In this document: positions 54,409 to 60,764 of the stretch, piece by piece | How the letters are laid out: the number at the start of each line of letters is the position of its first letter | Numbering within the stretch: position 1 is the stretch's first letter | Source of the DNA: Taklimakanibacter sp050251035 | GTDB taxonomy: Bacteria; Pseudomonadota; Alphaproteobacteria; Rhizobiales; Aestuariivirgaceae | Direction: 5' to 3' | DNA length: 64,000 nt | NCBI GenBank assembly: GCA_050251035.1 | Contig: JBFWNN010000002.1 | Span: forward strand, 1-64,000 | The notes under the pieces: generated by a model | What the model saw: the letters and a program-made list of their open reading frames with translations, nothing else | The model's database searches: none | Told to the model about the DNA's origin: nothing | Made by a program: the position numbers and the translations under genes

Positions 54409-55739
54409 ATGATCATCCAGAAACTCGAGACCTTCACTAACGAGTATGTCGGCTTTGTCCGCGTCACCACGGATACGGGCAATCAGGGTTGGGGCCAGGT
54501 TTCCACCTACAATGCCGACATCACATGCGAAATCTTCCACCGCCAGGTGGCCCGCCATGCGCTCGGCACCGACGCGCTGGATTTCGCTCCGACGCTCGAG
54601 CGCATCAATGAGAAGGAGCATAAATTTCCCGGCTCCTATCTGCGGCGCGCCACCACCGGCCTCGACACGGCGCTGTGGGACCTGCGCGGCAAGCTCGAAG
54701 ACAAGCCGGTCGTGGCGCTCCTCGGCGGCANNNNNNNNNNNNNNNNNNNNNNNNNNNNNNNNNNNNNNNNNNNNNNNNNNNNNNNNNNNNNNNNNNNNNN
54801 NNNNNNNNNNNNNNNNNNNNNNNNNNNNNNATCAATGAGAAGGAGCATAAATTTCCCGGCTCCTATCTGCGGCGCGCCACCACCGGCCTCGACACGGCGC
54901 TGTGGGACCTGCGCGGCAAGCTCGAAGACAAGCCGGTCGTGGCGCTCCTCGGCGGCACGCCCGGCAGGCTTCGCGCCTATGCCTCCTCGATGAAGCGGGA
55001 CATCACCCCCGAGGACGAGACCCGCCGCTTCCTAAAGCTCAAAGACGCGAAGGGCTTCACCGCCTTCAAATGGCGCGTCGGCGCCGAATGCGGCCGCGAC
55101 CAGGACGAATGGCCGGGACGCACCGAGGCCATCGTGCCGATGGTGGCGAGCGCGCTGGGCGACGGCATCGACAAGCTGGTCGATGCCAATTCTTGCTACT
55201 CACCCAAGCGCGCCATCGCGGTCGGCCGGATGCTCGAAAGCGAAGGCATCGGTCATTATGAGGAACCCTGTCCCTATTGGGAATTCGCCCAGACGAAACA
55301 GGTGACGGAGGCGCTCAGCCTCGACGTGACGGGTGGCGAGCAGGATTGCGAGTTCACCGCATGGGAGCGGATGATCGAGATGAAAGCCGTCGACATCATC
55401 CAGCCCGACATCATGTATCTAGGCGGGATCACGCGCTCGCTCCATGTCGCCCGGATGGGCGCAGAGGCGGGCCTCCCCTGCACGCCGCACAGCGCCAATC
55501 TCTCCCTCGTCACTTTGTGCACCATGCATTTCCTCAAGGCGATCGCCAATCCCGGCAAATATCTCGAGCTCTCCATCGAAGGGCTCGACTATTATCCCTG
55601 GCAGGACGGCCTCTTCGTCGAAGACCCCTACAAGGTCGAGGACGGGCATGTCGAGGTCACCGACCGGCCGGGTTGGGGCGTCGATATCAACCCGCAATGG
55701 CTCGACCGGTCGCAATATAAGGTCAGCGACCATAACTGA
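54409..55739 (+). CDS. mandelate racemase/muconate lactonizing enzyme family protein, split by an assembly gap
   Basis: An enolase-superfamily dehydratase or racemase. The frame before the gap (from ATG 54409) and the frame after it (to 55739) are offset. The cause is 100 Ns plus an exact 127-base duplicate of the flanking sequence (54604-54730 equals 54831-54957). Removing those 227 bases restores one frame of 367 residues. The catalytic lysine is in AFKWRVG; metal ligands are in LVDANS, HYEEPCP and GGEQD; the C-terminal base region is PHSANLS. So the gene is intact in the organism. It probably dehydrates a sugar acid, in line with the DapA-like lyase upstream. Confidence 0.9.
54604..54730 (+). 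repeat. 127-base scaffold overlap, left copy
   Basis: This sequence is identical to 54831-54957 and abuts the N run. Two contig ends that overlap by 127 bases were joined by an arbitrary gap instead of being merged. Confidence 0.95.
54731..54830. other. 100-base assembly gap (N)
   Basis: Exactly 100 Ns, a default scaffolding gap size. Because the flanks overlap, no real sequence is missing here. Confidence 0.97.
54831..54957 (+). repeat. 127-base scaffold overlap, right copy
   Basis: Second copy of 54604-54730. It should be merged with the first copy when the scaffold is corrected. Confidence 0.95.
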
Positions 55740-55741
55740 GT

Positions 55742-56761
55742 CTAAAGCGCGACCTCGATCAGACGCTCACCTTGCCGCGCATCCGAGATCGTGATCTCCA
55801 CCGGGAGAAATTTCTCGATCACGGCGATGTTGCTCAGCGTATGCGGGGTCGGCCGCGTCGTGGTGAACCGTCCGCCGCCCGCCAGCGCCAGCGGCAGCAA
55901 CAGCTGATCGGCGAGATGCGCGCCGACAGCGGCGCCGCTGTCGACATATTTCTCCACTTGCCGCGCAACCTTGCCCGCCACCTGCTCCGATGAGACGCCA
56001 AGCACGCCGTGCTCGGTGAAGACATTGACGGCGTGCTCATGGCGGATCTCGATCCACAGGAGATTGCCAGGTCCGGCCGCCTTGACCTCGCGGATCATCA
56101 CCTCGCCATCGGCGAGCGTCAGCAGATCCTGAAGCTTGGCCGCTTCACGGCGCGCGATGTCGACGCCGAGATTGGCGAACATGGCCTCGCCCCGGCGCGA
56201 GACCAGCCCGCCACGATCTTCCAGCGCGAATACATCCTTGGCGACACGCGCCGGTCCGATCTCGGCTTCGAGCTTGCCGCCGCCCGCCGGATAGAAACCG
56301 TGGCGATGCAAGGTCAGTTTCGCGTCGAAGCCCATGCGGGCGACGGCCGGCAGAAACGCGCGCTCGAGGAACTCGAAGGGCGGCGCCGACAGATTGTGCG
56401 TGCCGCCTTCGATGGTGACGCGCGAGTCCGAAGCCTGGCGCGCCAGCGGCAGGAACACCGTCTGGAACACCAGCGCGGTGGCGCCCGCCGAGCCGATGAC
56501 GAAATCATACTGGCCGGCGCGCACCTCGCCGGGCACGAAGGTCAATTCGGTCGCGCCGAGCTCGACGCCGGTCACCTGGGCGGCGCTGATCAGCGCCGCT
56601 GCCTTCACCGCCGCCAGATGCTGGCGCAAGAGCCCGGGCTTGCCGCGGCCGGCCCGGATCTTCTCGATCCGGAACGGCTCGGCCGTCAGCATGGACAAAG
56701 TGAGAGCGGAGCGCAGAATCTGCCCGCCGCCTTCGCCTTGCGAACCATCGATCGTCAACAT
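55742..56761 (-). CDS. rtcA: RNA 3'-terminal phosphate cyclase RtcA
   Basis: A 339-residue enzyme that uses ATP to turn RNA 3'-phosphate ends into 2',3'-cyclic phosphates through an adenylated histidine. The N-terminal GSQGEGGGQILR motif is at residues 6-17 and the nucleophile is His282 in GAHLADQLLLP; both match the family. It is the last gene of the rsr-RNA-kptA-rtcB-rtcA operon, 13 bases after rtcB. Cyclic-phosphate ends are substrates for RtcB, so the two form a repair pair. The mandelate-racemase gene converges on it with two bases between the stops. Confidence 0.96.
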   Translation of the reverse strand: MLTIDGSQGEGGGQILRSALTLSMLTAEPFRIEKIRAGRGKPGLLRQHLAAVKAAALISAAQVTGVELGATELTFVPGEVRAGQYDFVIGSAGATALVFQTVFLPLARQASDSRVTIEGGTHNLSAPPFEFLERAFLPAVARMGFDAKLTLHRHGFYPAGGGKLEAEIGPARVAKDVFALEDRGGLVSRRGEAMFANLGVDIARREAAKLQDLLTLADGEVMIREVKAAGPGNLLWIEIRHEHAVNVFTEHGVLGVSSEQVAGKVARQVEKYVDSGAAVGAHLADQLLLPLALAGGGRFTTTRPTPHTLSNIAVIEKFLPVEITISDARQGERLIEVAL

Positions 56762-56774
56762 TGCATCACCCTGT

Positions 56775-58019
56775 CTATCCCTTCACGCAGACGACCTGGC
56801 GCAGCGTGTGGACGATCTCGACGAGATCGGCCTGCGCCGCCATCACGGCGTCGATGTCCTTATAGGCCTTGGGCGTCTCGTCGATGACGTCCTCGTCCTT
56901 GCGGCATTCGATGCCGGCGGTGTCGGCGACATGGTCGGCGATGGTGAAGCGCCGCTTCGCCTCGGCGCGCGACATCACGCGCCCCGCCCCATGCGAGCAG
57001 GAACAGAAGCTCTCTTGATTGCCGCGGCCCCTCACGATGAAGGACTTCGCCCCCATCGAGCCCGGGATGATGCCCATGACGCCTTCGCCCGCATGCACCG
57101 CCCCCTTGCGGGTGACGAGCACGTTCTTGCCGAAGTGATGCTCGCGCGCCACATAATTGTGATGGCAGTTCACCGCCTCGAGATGGGCATCGAACGGCTT
57201 GGTGATGACCCGGCGCACCGCGTCGACCGCGTGCTGCATCATCACCTGGCGGTTCGTCATGGCATAGCGCTGGGCCCATTCCACCGCCTCGACATAGTCG
57301 GCGAAATGCTCGGTGCCCTCCGGGAAATAGGCGAGATCCGCATCCGGCACGTTGATGTACCAGCGGCGCATGTCCTCCTTGGCCTTCTCGATGAAATAGG
57401 AGCCGATCTGGTTGCCGACGCCGCGCGAGCCCGAATGCAGCATGAGCCACACCCGGTCCGCCTCGTCGAGGCAGACCTCGAGGAAATGGTTGCCGGTACC
57501 GAGCGTGCCGAGATGGACGGCCGTGTTCGCCTTGGCGAGCTTCGGATGCTTGGCGACGATCTGAGCGAATCCCGCATCGAGCGTCGCCCAGGCGTCCGCC
57601 GTCGCCTGCGGCAGATCATGCCAGGCGCCCTTGTCGCGCTGGCCCCGGCTTACCGTGCGGCCATGCGGCACCACGCGCTCGATCGCTCCGCGCAGCGGGC
57701 CGAGATCGTCCGGGAGATCGGCGGCGACGAGCGACGTCAGCACCGCCATCATGCCGCAGCCGATATCGACGCCGACCGCCGCCGGAATGATGGCGCCGAT
57801 CGTCGGGATCACCGAGCCGATGGTCGAGCCCTTGCCGAAATGCACGTCCGGCATCACCGCCATCCACTTGTAGATGAAGGGCATGCTCGCCGTGTTGAGA
57901 AGCTGCTGCTGCGAGGCCTCGTCGACCGGCACGCCCTTCGTCCACATCTTGATCGGCGCGGCATGGGCGTGCTGCGCCGGCTCGAAGCGATCCGTCAAAA
58001 ATTCGTAAGCGCGGTCCAT
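56775..58019 (-). CDS. rtcB: RNA-splicing ligase RtcB
   Basis: A 414-residue GTP- and Mn-dependent ligase that joins RNA 3'-phosphate or cyclic-phosphate ends to 5'-OH ends. Metal ligands Asp85 and Cys88 are in GVDIGCGM, others are in LGTGNHFLEV and SGSRGVGN, and the guanylated His343 is in SHGAGR. Full length for the family. ATG at 58019 has AAGGA nine bases upstream; the TTG at 58028 is too close to that site. It starts just inside the end of the kptA frame's region, so translation is probably coupled. Confidence 0.96.
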   Translation of the reverse strand: MDRAYEFLTDRFEPAQHAHAAPIKMWTKGVPVDEASQQQLLNTASMPFIYKWMAVMPDVHFGKGSTIGSVIPTIGAIIPAAVGVDIGCGMMAVLTSLVAADLPDDLGPLRGAIERVVPHGRTVSRGQRDKGAWHDLPQATADAWATLDAGFAQIVAKHPKLAKANTAVHLGTLGTGNHFLEVCLDEADRVWLMLHSGSRGVGNQIGSYFIEKAKEDMRRWYINVPDADLAYFPEGTEHFADYVEAVEWAQRYAMTNRQVMMQHAVDAVRRVITKPFDAHLEAVNCHHNYVAREHHFGKNVLVTRKGAVHAGEGVMGIIPGSMGAKSFIVRGRGNQESFCSCSHGAGRVMSRAEAKRRFTIADHVADTAGIECRKDEDVIDETPKAYKDIDAVMAAQADLVEIVHTLRQVVCVKG

Positions 58020-58024
58020 GATCG

Positions 58025-58567
58025 TCAATCCTTCACACTCAAATATTGCGGCGCCACCCTGGCGGTGAGCCAGACGCCATCGTCGGCCCGGTAGAACAGC
58101 TCGCCGTCACGATGCATCCGGCCCGCATCGACGAGCAGGATAACGGGCTTGCCGTGGCGCTGGCCGACCTTGCGGGCCGTCGCTTCGTCGAGCGACAGAT
58201 GCACATGCCGGCGCGCTTGCGGCGTGAGACCCTCCGCCATGCTCGCCAGAGCCTTGTATGCCGTCCCATGATAGAGCACGTCCGGCGGCGGCAAAGGCTC
58301 GAGATCGAGGCTCACGGCCACCGAGTGACCCTGGGCCGCACGGATCTTCGTGCCGTCCGCCGACAAGGTGAAACGCTTCTTGTCGTTGGTGGCAACGATC
58401 TCACGCAGCAGCTCGAGCGTCAGACCATGGCCATGCGCCTTGGCCTTGGCGATCAGATCGCTCGTTTCGACCCAGCCGCCCTCACCAAGGCGCAGACCGA
58501 TCTCATGCGGCGCGTGGCGCAGTACATAGCTCAGGAACCGGCTCGTTTTGGTCAGACTATCATTCAT
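58025..58567 (-). CDS. kptA: RNA 2'-phosphotransferase KptA/Tpt1
   Basis: A 180-residue protein of the Tpt1 family, which removes an internal RNA 2'-phosphate using NAD+. The catalytic set is present: Arg17-His18 (LRHAP), Arg65 (DKKRF) and Arg120 (RRHVHLS), with the late motif AGRMHRDGELFYRA. ATG at 58567 is chosen because GAGA lies six bases upstream; ATG at 58573 is an alternative. It lies between the third structured RNA (19 bases away) and rtcB. RtcB sealing leaves no 2'-phosphate, so its role here is not obvious; some Tpt1 proteins also remove terminal 2'-phosphates or ADP-ribosylate RNA 5'-phosphates. Confidence 0.93.
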   Translation of the reverse strand: MNDSLTKTSRFLSYVLRHAPHEIGLRLGEGGWVETSDLIAKAKAHGHGLTLELLREIVATNDKKRFTLSADGTKIRAAQGHSVAVSLDLEPLPPPDVLYHGTAYKALASMAEGLTPQARRHVHLSLDEATARKVGQRHGKPVILLVDAGRMHRDGELFYRADDGVWLTARVAPQYLSVKD

Positions 58568-58585
58568 ACTCATTCTCAATAACAA

Positions 58586-58724
58586 GGCCGTTGCGACAAG
58601 AGGTGATGAAACCTTTCCCGCTCTATCCGCTGAGCTACAAGCCCATAGTGGCGGGCTTGGCGGGATTCGAACCCGCGACCTGGTGGATTACAAGCCTGTA
58701 GTTCCATCGGCATTCGCAACGGCC
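58586..58724 (-). ncRNA. Y RNA-like RNA 3 with a circularly permuted tRNA body
   Basis: On the minus strand a perfect 11-base stem closes the unit (GGCCGTTGCGA at 58724-58714 with TCGCAACGGCC at 58596-58586). An inner 8-bp helix (GATGGAAC/GTTTCATC, one G-U) leads to a tRNA module. Its order is: variable loop AGGTC, T arm with 5 bp and loop TTCGAAT (58676-58660), acceptor 3' strand CAAGCCC, loop GCCACTAT, acceptor 5' strand GGGCTTG, TA, and a full D arm GCTC-AGCGGATA-GAGC (58635-58620). T8, A14, G18-G19, A21 and T54-A58 are all kept. The Y stem replaces the anticodon arm. It was compared by eye only. Confidence 0.85.
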
Positions 58725-58738
58725 GAATTCATCCTTCA

Positions 58739-58877
58739 CCACCTGGCGACAAGGTTCTTGCGAGACGTTTCTGAGCTACGCTCGACTTTCGCCGAGCGGG
58801 AGGATCGAACTCCGACCTTCTGTCTCGCATGAGACAGCTGCTCTGACCATGTAGTCCCGCAGGCATTCGCCCAGTGG
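58739..58877 (-). ncRNA. Y RNA-like RNA 2 with a permuted tRNA body and anticodon-like arm
   Basis: The closing stem pairs CCACTGGGCGA (58877-58867) with TCGCCAGGTGG (58749-58739), with one mismatch and one G-U. An inner helix is TGCGGGAC/GTCTCGCA. Inside, in order, are GAGC (D-stem 3' strand, 58843-58840), a 7-bp hairpin CTGTCTC-ATGC-GAGACAG, T arm GGAG-TTCGATC-CTCC (58813-58799), and an acceptor-like stem CGCTCGGC closed by a GAAA tetraloop onto GTCGAGCG. TA and GCTC (58776-58773) then pair back with GAGC. So here the tRNA is opened in the D loop, not at the anticodon. Boundary motifs GCGAATGCC and CTTGTCGC match units 1 and 3. Confidence 0.82.
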
Positions 58878-58884
58878 CTTTCGC

Positions 58885-58973
58885 AGCGGCGACAAGTTCT
58901 GGCAAGACATCGAGGATTTGAACCTCTGGCCTTTCGGCCTTTCACCAATGTAGTCCTGCCGGCATTCGCCGCT
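58885..58973 (-). ncRNA. Y RNA-like RNA 1, minimal form
   Basis: An 89-base unit closed by AGCGGCGA (58973-58966) pairing with TCGCCGCT (58892-58885). An inner helix is GGCAGGAC/GTCTTGCC with one G-U. The inside holds only a short hairpin GGCC-GAAA-GGCC (58939-58928) and a T-arm-like hairpin GAGG-TTCAAAT-CCTC (58926-58912). The shared GCGAATGCC, GGACTACA and CTTGTCGC motifs are present, but there is no acceptor-like stem and no D arm. It is the first of the three units after the Rsr gene. Confidence 0.78.
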
Positions 58974-58981
58974 TTTCTTGC

Positions 58982-59009
58982 GGACCCGCGGGACAAGCCC
59001 CGCGGGTCC
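58982..59009 (-). terminator. strong 11-bp hairpin after the Rsr gene
   Basis: GGACCCGCGGG and CCCGCGGGTCC are perfect arms around a 6-base loop, six bases downstream of the Rsr stop. No T-run follows, and the first structured RNA begins nine bases later. It is therefore more likely a protective 3' end, a processing signal or an attenuator between the protein-coding and RNA parts of the transcript than a full terminator. Confidence 0.6.
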
Positions 59010-59015
59010 CTGTCG

Positions 59016-60575
59016 TTACAGCGCGATCTTCTCGATCTCGCCGATCCAGTGATCCGCATCCAGCCGGTTTTCGGCAAAGGCCGCGATCGTCTCGAACACC
59101 ATATCGGAGAAGCCTCCGATATTGATGATGTCCGCCCGCTCATTGGCCTGCGTCGTCGCATAGGGCTGGATGTCGATGCAGACGAGCTTGGCCTGCGGAT
59201 TTGCCCGCTTCAGCTTCGTCCACGCCTTCATCGTCGCCGTTCCGCCATACCGGCTCCCGGGTGTATCCACCCAGGATTCGTTGTCGGACACGAAGATCAC
59301 GAGGTCGACCCTCGCCTTTTCGCGCACCAGCTTCTCGAGCGGAGCCGAGCAGTTGGTTCCACCGCCGCCGATGCTCGCCAGCTTCTGCGCGTTGGTCAAC
59401 ACCGTGTCGCGCGGGTTGAGGTCGATATCGACCACAGCCTGTTCGAAGGGCAGGACACGCGCGCGCGGGTTACGGCGCACAAAAGCCGCCGCGACAAGCG
59501 CCGCCACGTCGATGCAACGCATGACCGTGGTCGCACCCCTGCGGTGCCCGGTGACCGGCGATGCCATCGAGCCCGACACGTCGGGGCAGATGACGATGCG
59601 CCGATCGAGCTCGGGCACATTGCTGATCGCGATCTCCATCGCATCCTGCAAGGCCTCGCGCACGACGGACGGGATTTCCCTGCCGGCGGCGGCATAGGCC
59701 ACCATCAGCTGATAAGGAAACGCCTTCGCCTTGGCGATCGCCTTCGGATCGCGAATCTTGTCCGCGACCCGTTCCGCCATGCCCTCCACCTCGAACGCGC
59801 CGTGGCGCGCAAAGGTGTTGAGGCCCTGGCGCAGGGTCTGCCAGGACGCCGTCGCGGCGATCGCCGCCCAATGCGCCCGGGTCAGCGGCAGCGCCGTCAG
59901 CATCTGGAACGGCACGGCCGGCACCGAAAGCGACGGATCCCGCTTGAAGGCTTCGAAATCCTTCACGATCTCGGGCAAATGAGCGACGTCATAGGGACGC
60001 CCGATCACATAGCCATAGAGCGCTTCGCGGGCCTTCGTCGCGGGCTTCGGATGCACCATGCGGATGATGTCGGCGAGCGAGGGATCGTTGCCGATGCTCG
60101 CGCGCAGAATGTCCGCATCCGAGGCGGCCGCCAGCCAGCCCAAGATCATGCGCTTCGGACGCGAGCCCAAGGACTTGCGGCCGACCGCGCCCGACCGGAC
60201 GATCTGCACGAAGTTGCGCAGCATCTTGCCGTTGGTGATCACACGCGGAAAGGCCTTGACGAAATCACCGGTCGCGAGCGTCGCCAGGACAGCGAGCAGG
60301 AACGCCGGCATGTCCTTCATATGGCCCTTCTCGCGCGCATAGATCGCCGTCTTGGCGATGAAGGCCGCATCGACCTCGCGCGCCAGCTTCAGGATTTCGT
60401 CAAGCTGCTCCCGCGGCTCAGCATAGAACACCTGATTGAAAGTCCCGGTCGCCGCCAGTTGCGCCAACGCCGCGCGCGGCGCCAAAGCATAGGCCGGAGC
60501 CCCCTCATGGTTCTCTGCATCAGCGCGCGGAAGCAGCTTTCCGATCATCGATGCAAACACGGATTTGTTTGCCAT
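59016..60575 (-). CDS. rsr: Rsr, TROVE-domain Ro60 orthologue
   Basis: A 519-residue Ro60-like RNA-binding protein. Residues about 30-310 are the alpha-helical HEAT-repeat TROVE ring; residues about 325-519 are a von Willebrand A domain with an intact metal site (Asp332, Ser334, Ser336 in DVSGS; the Thr in GGGTNC; the Asp in VSDNES). ATG at 60575 has AAGGGG upstream; the extra frame to 60632 includes the promoter. Ro proteins bind Y RNAs and misfolded RNA ends, and the three Y RNA-like units directly follow this gene. Confidence 0.95.
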   Translation of the reverse strand: MANKSVFASMIGKLLPRADAENHEGAPAYALAPRAALAQLAATGTFNQVFYAEPREQLDEILKLAREVDAAFIAKTAIYAREKGHMKDMPAFLLAVLATLATGDFVKAFPRVITNGKMLRNFVQIVRSGAVGRKSLGSRPKRMILGWLAAASDADILRASIGNDPSLADIIRMVHPKPATKAREALYGYVIGRPYDVAHLPEIVKDFEAFKRDPSLSVPAVPFQMLTALPLTRAHWAAIAATASWQTLRQGLNTFARHGAFEVEGMAERVADKIRDPKAIAKAKAFPYQLMVAYAAAGREIPSVVREALQDAMEIAISNVPELDRRIVICPDVSGSMASPVTGHRRGATTVMRCIDVAALVAAAFVRRNPRARVLPFEQAVVDIDLNPRDTVLTNAQKLASIGGGGTNCSAPLEKLVREKARVDLVIFVSDNESWVDTPGSRYGGTATMKAWTKLKRANPQAKLVCIDIQPYATTQANERADIINIGGFSDMVFETIAAFAENRLDADHWIGEIEKIAL

Positions 60576-60607
60576 TGCTTTCGTCCCCTTGTGTACGAAA
60601 GCTCCCT

Positions 60608-60623
60608 TGCAGCACGCGTGCCA
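60608..60623 (-). promoter_or_regulatory. sigma54 (-24/-12) promoter of the RNA-repair operon
   Basis: Minus-strand TGGCACGCGTGCTGCA matches the sigma54 consensus TGGCAC-N5-TTGCA with one change, and the GG and GC doublets have the exact 10-base spacing. Transcription would start near 60597, about 22 bases before the Rsr ATG. The divergent activator RtcR carries the GAFTGA sigma54 contact motif, which supports the call. Confidence 0.85.
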
Positions 60624-60669
60624 GACGGCCAAGCCGCGCGCAGATTTCCTATAATTAATTGATATTGTT

Positions 60670-60695
60670 TAGTTTACTTACACTGCCTAGTTTAC
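60670..60695. promoter_or_regulatory. TAGTTTAC direct repeats, candidate RtcR upstream site
   Basis: TAGTTTAC occurs at 60670-60677 and 60688-60695 (18 bases apart), about 50-75 bases upstream of the -24 element. This is a usual distance for enhancer-like sites of sigma54 activators. No binding consensus was available to test against. Confidence 0.4.
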
Positions 60696-60740
60696 CTCGG
60701 CACTCAGACCTTCTTCCTGAGCAATATTATTGGATATATT

Positions 60741-60758
60741 CTTATACTATTGTATAAG
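60741..60758. promoter_or_regulatory. 18-bp palindrome just before rtcR
   Basis: CTTATAC (60741-60747) and GTATAAG (60752-60758) form perfect arms around TATT, six bases before the rtcR ATG. The position would suit autoregulation or a translational hairpin. Confidence 0.45.
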
Positions 60759-60764
60759 TCTGTC

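Noticed and set aside
58620..58690. Ordinary tRNA gene (CTTGTAA looks like a threonine anticodon loop)
   Set aside because: The 3' half precedes the 5' half, the anticodon stem has no proper partner strand, and the element is enclosed by the Y-type stem. It is not a standard tRNA.
58548..58832. 94-codon plus-strand frame across the RNA array, containing GGIRTRDL
   Set aside because: It is antisense to the T-arm-like parts of units 2 and 3. GGIRTRDL-type peptides are a known artefact of frames read opposite tRNA T arms, and no ribosome site or family is seen.
58586..58973. Permuted two-piece tmRNA, as found in alphaproteobacteria
   Set aside because: No tag-peptide frame ending in the usual small hydrophobic residues is seen, and units 2 and 3 carry D-arm sequences that tmRNA lacks in this form.
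58586..58973. CRISPR array
   Set aside because: The repeats are few, of unequal spacing, and form paired RNA structures; there are no cas genes in the window.
58736..59161. 141-codon minus-strand frame from inside rsr into the RNA array
   Set aside because: It uses another frame of the rsr 3' end and ignores the strong RNA secondary structure; no protein character.
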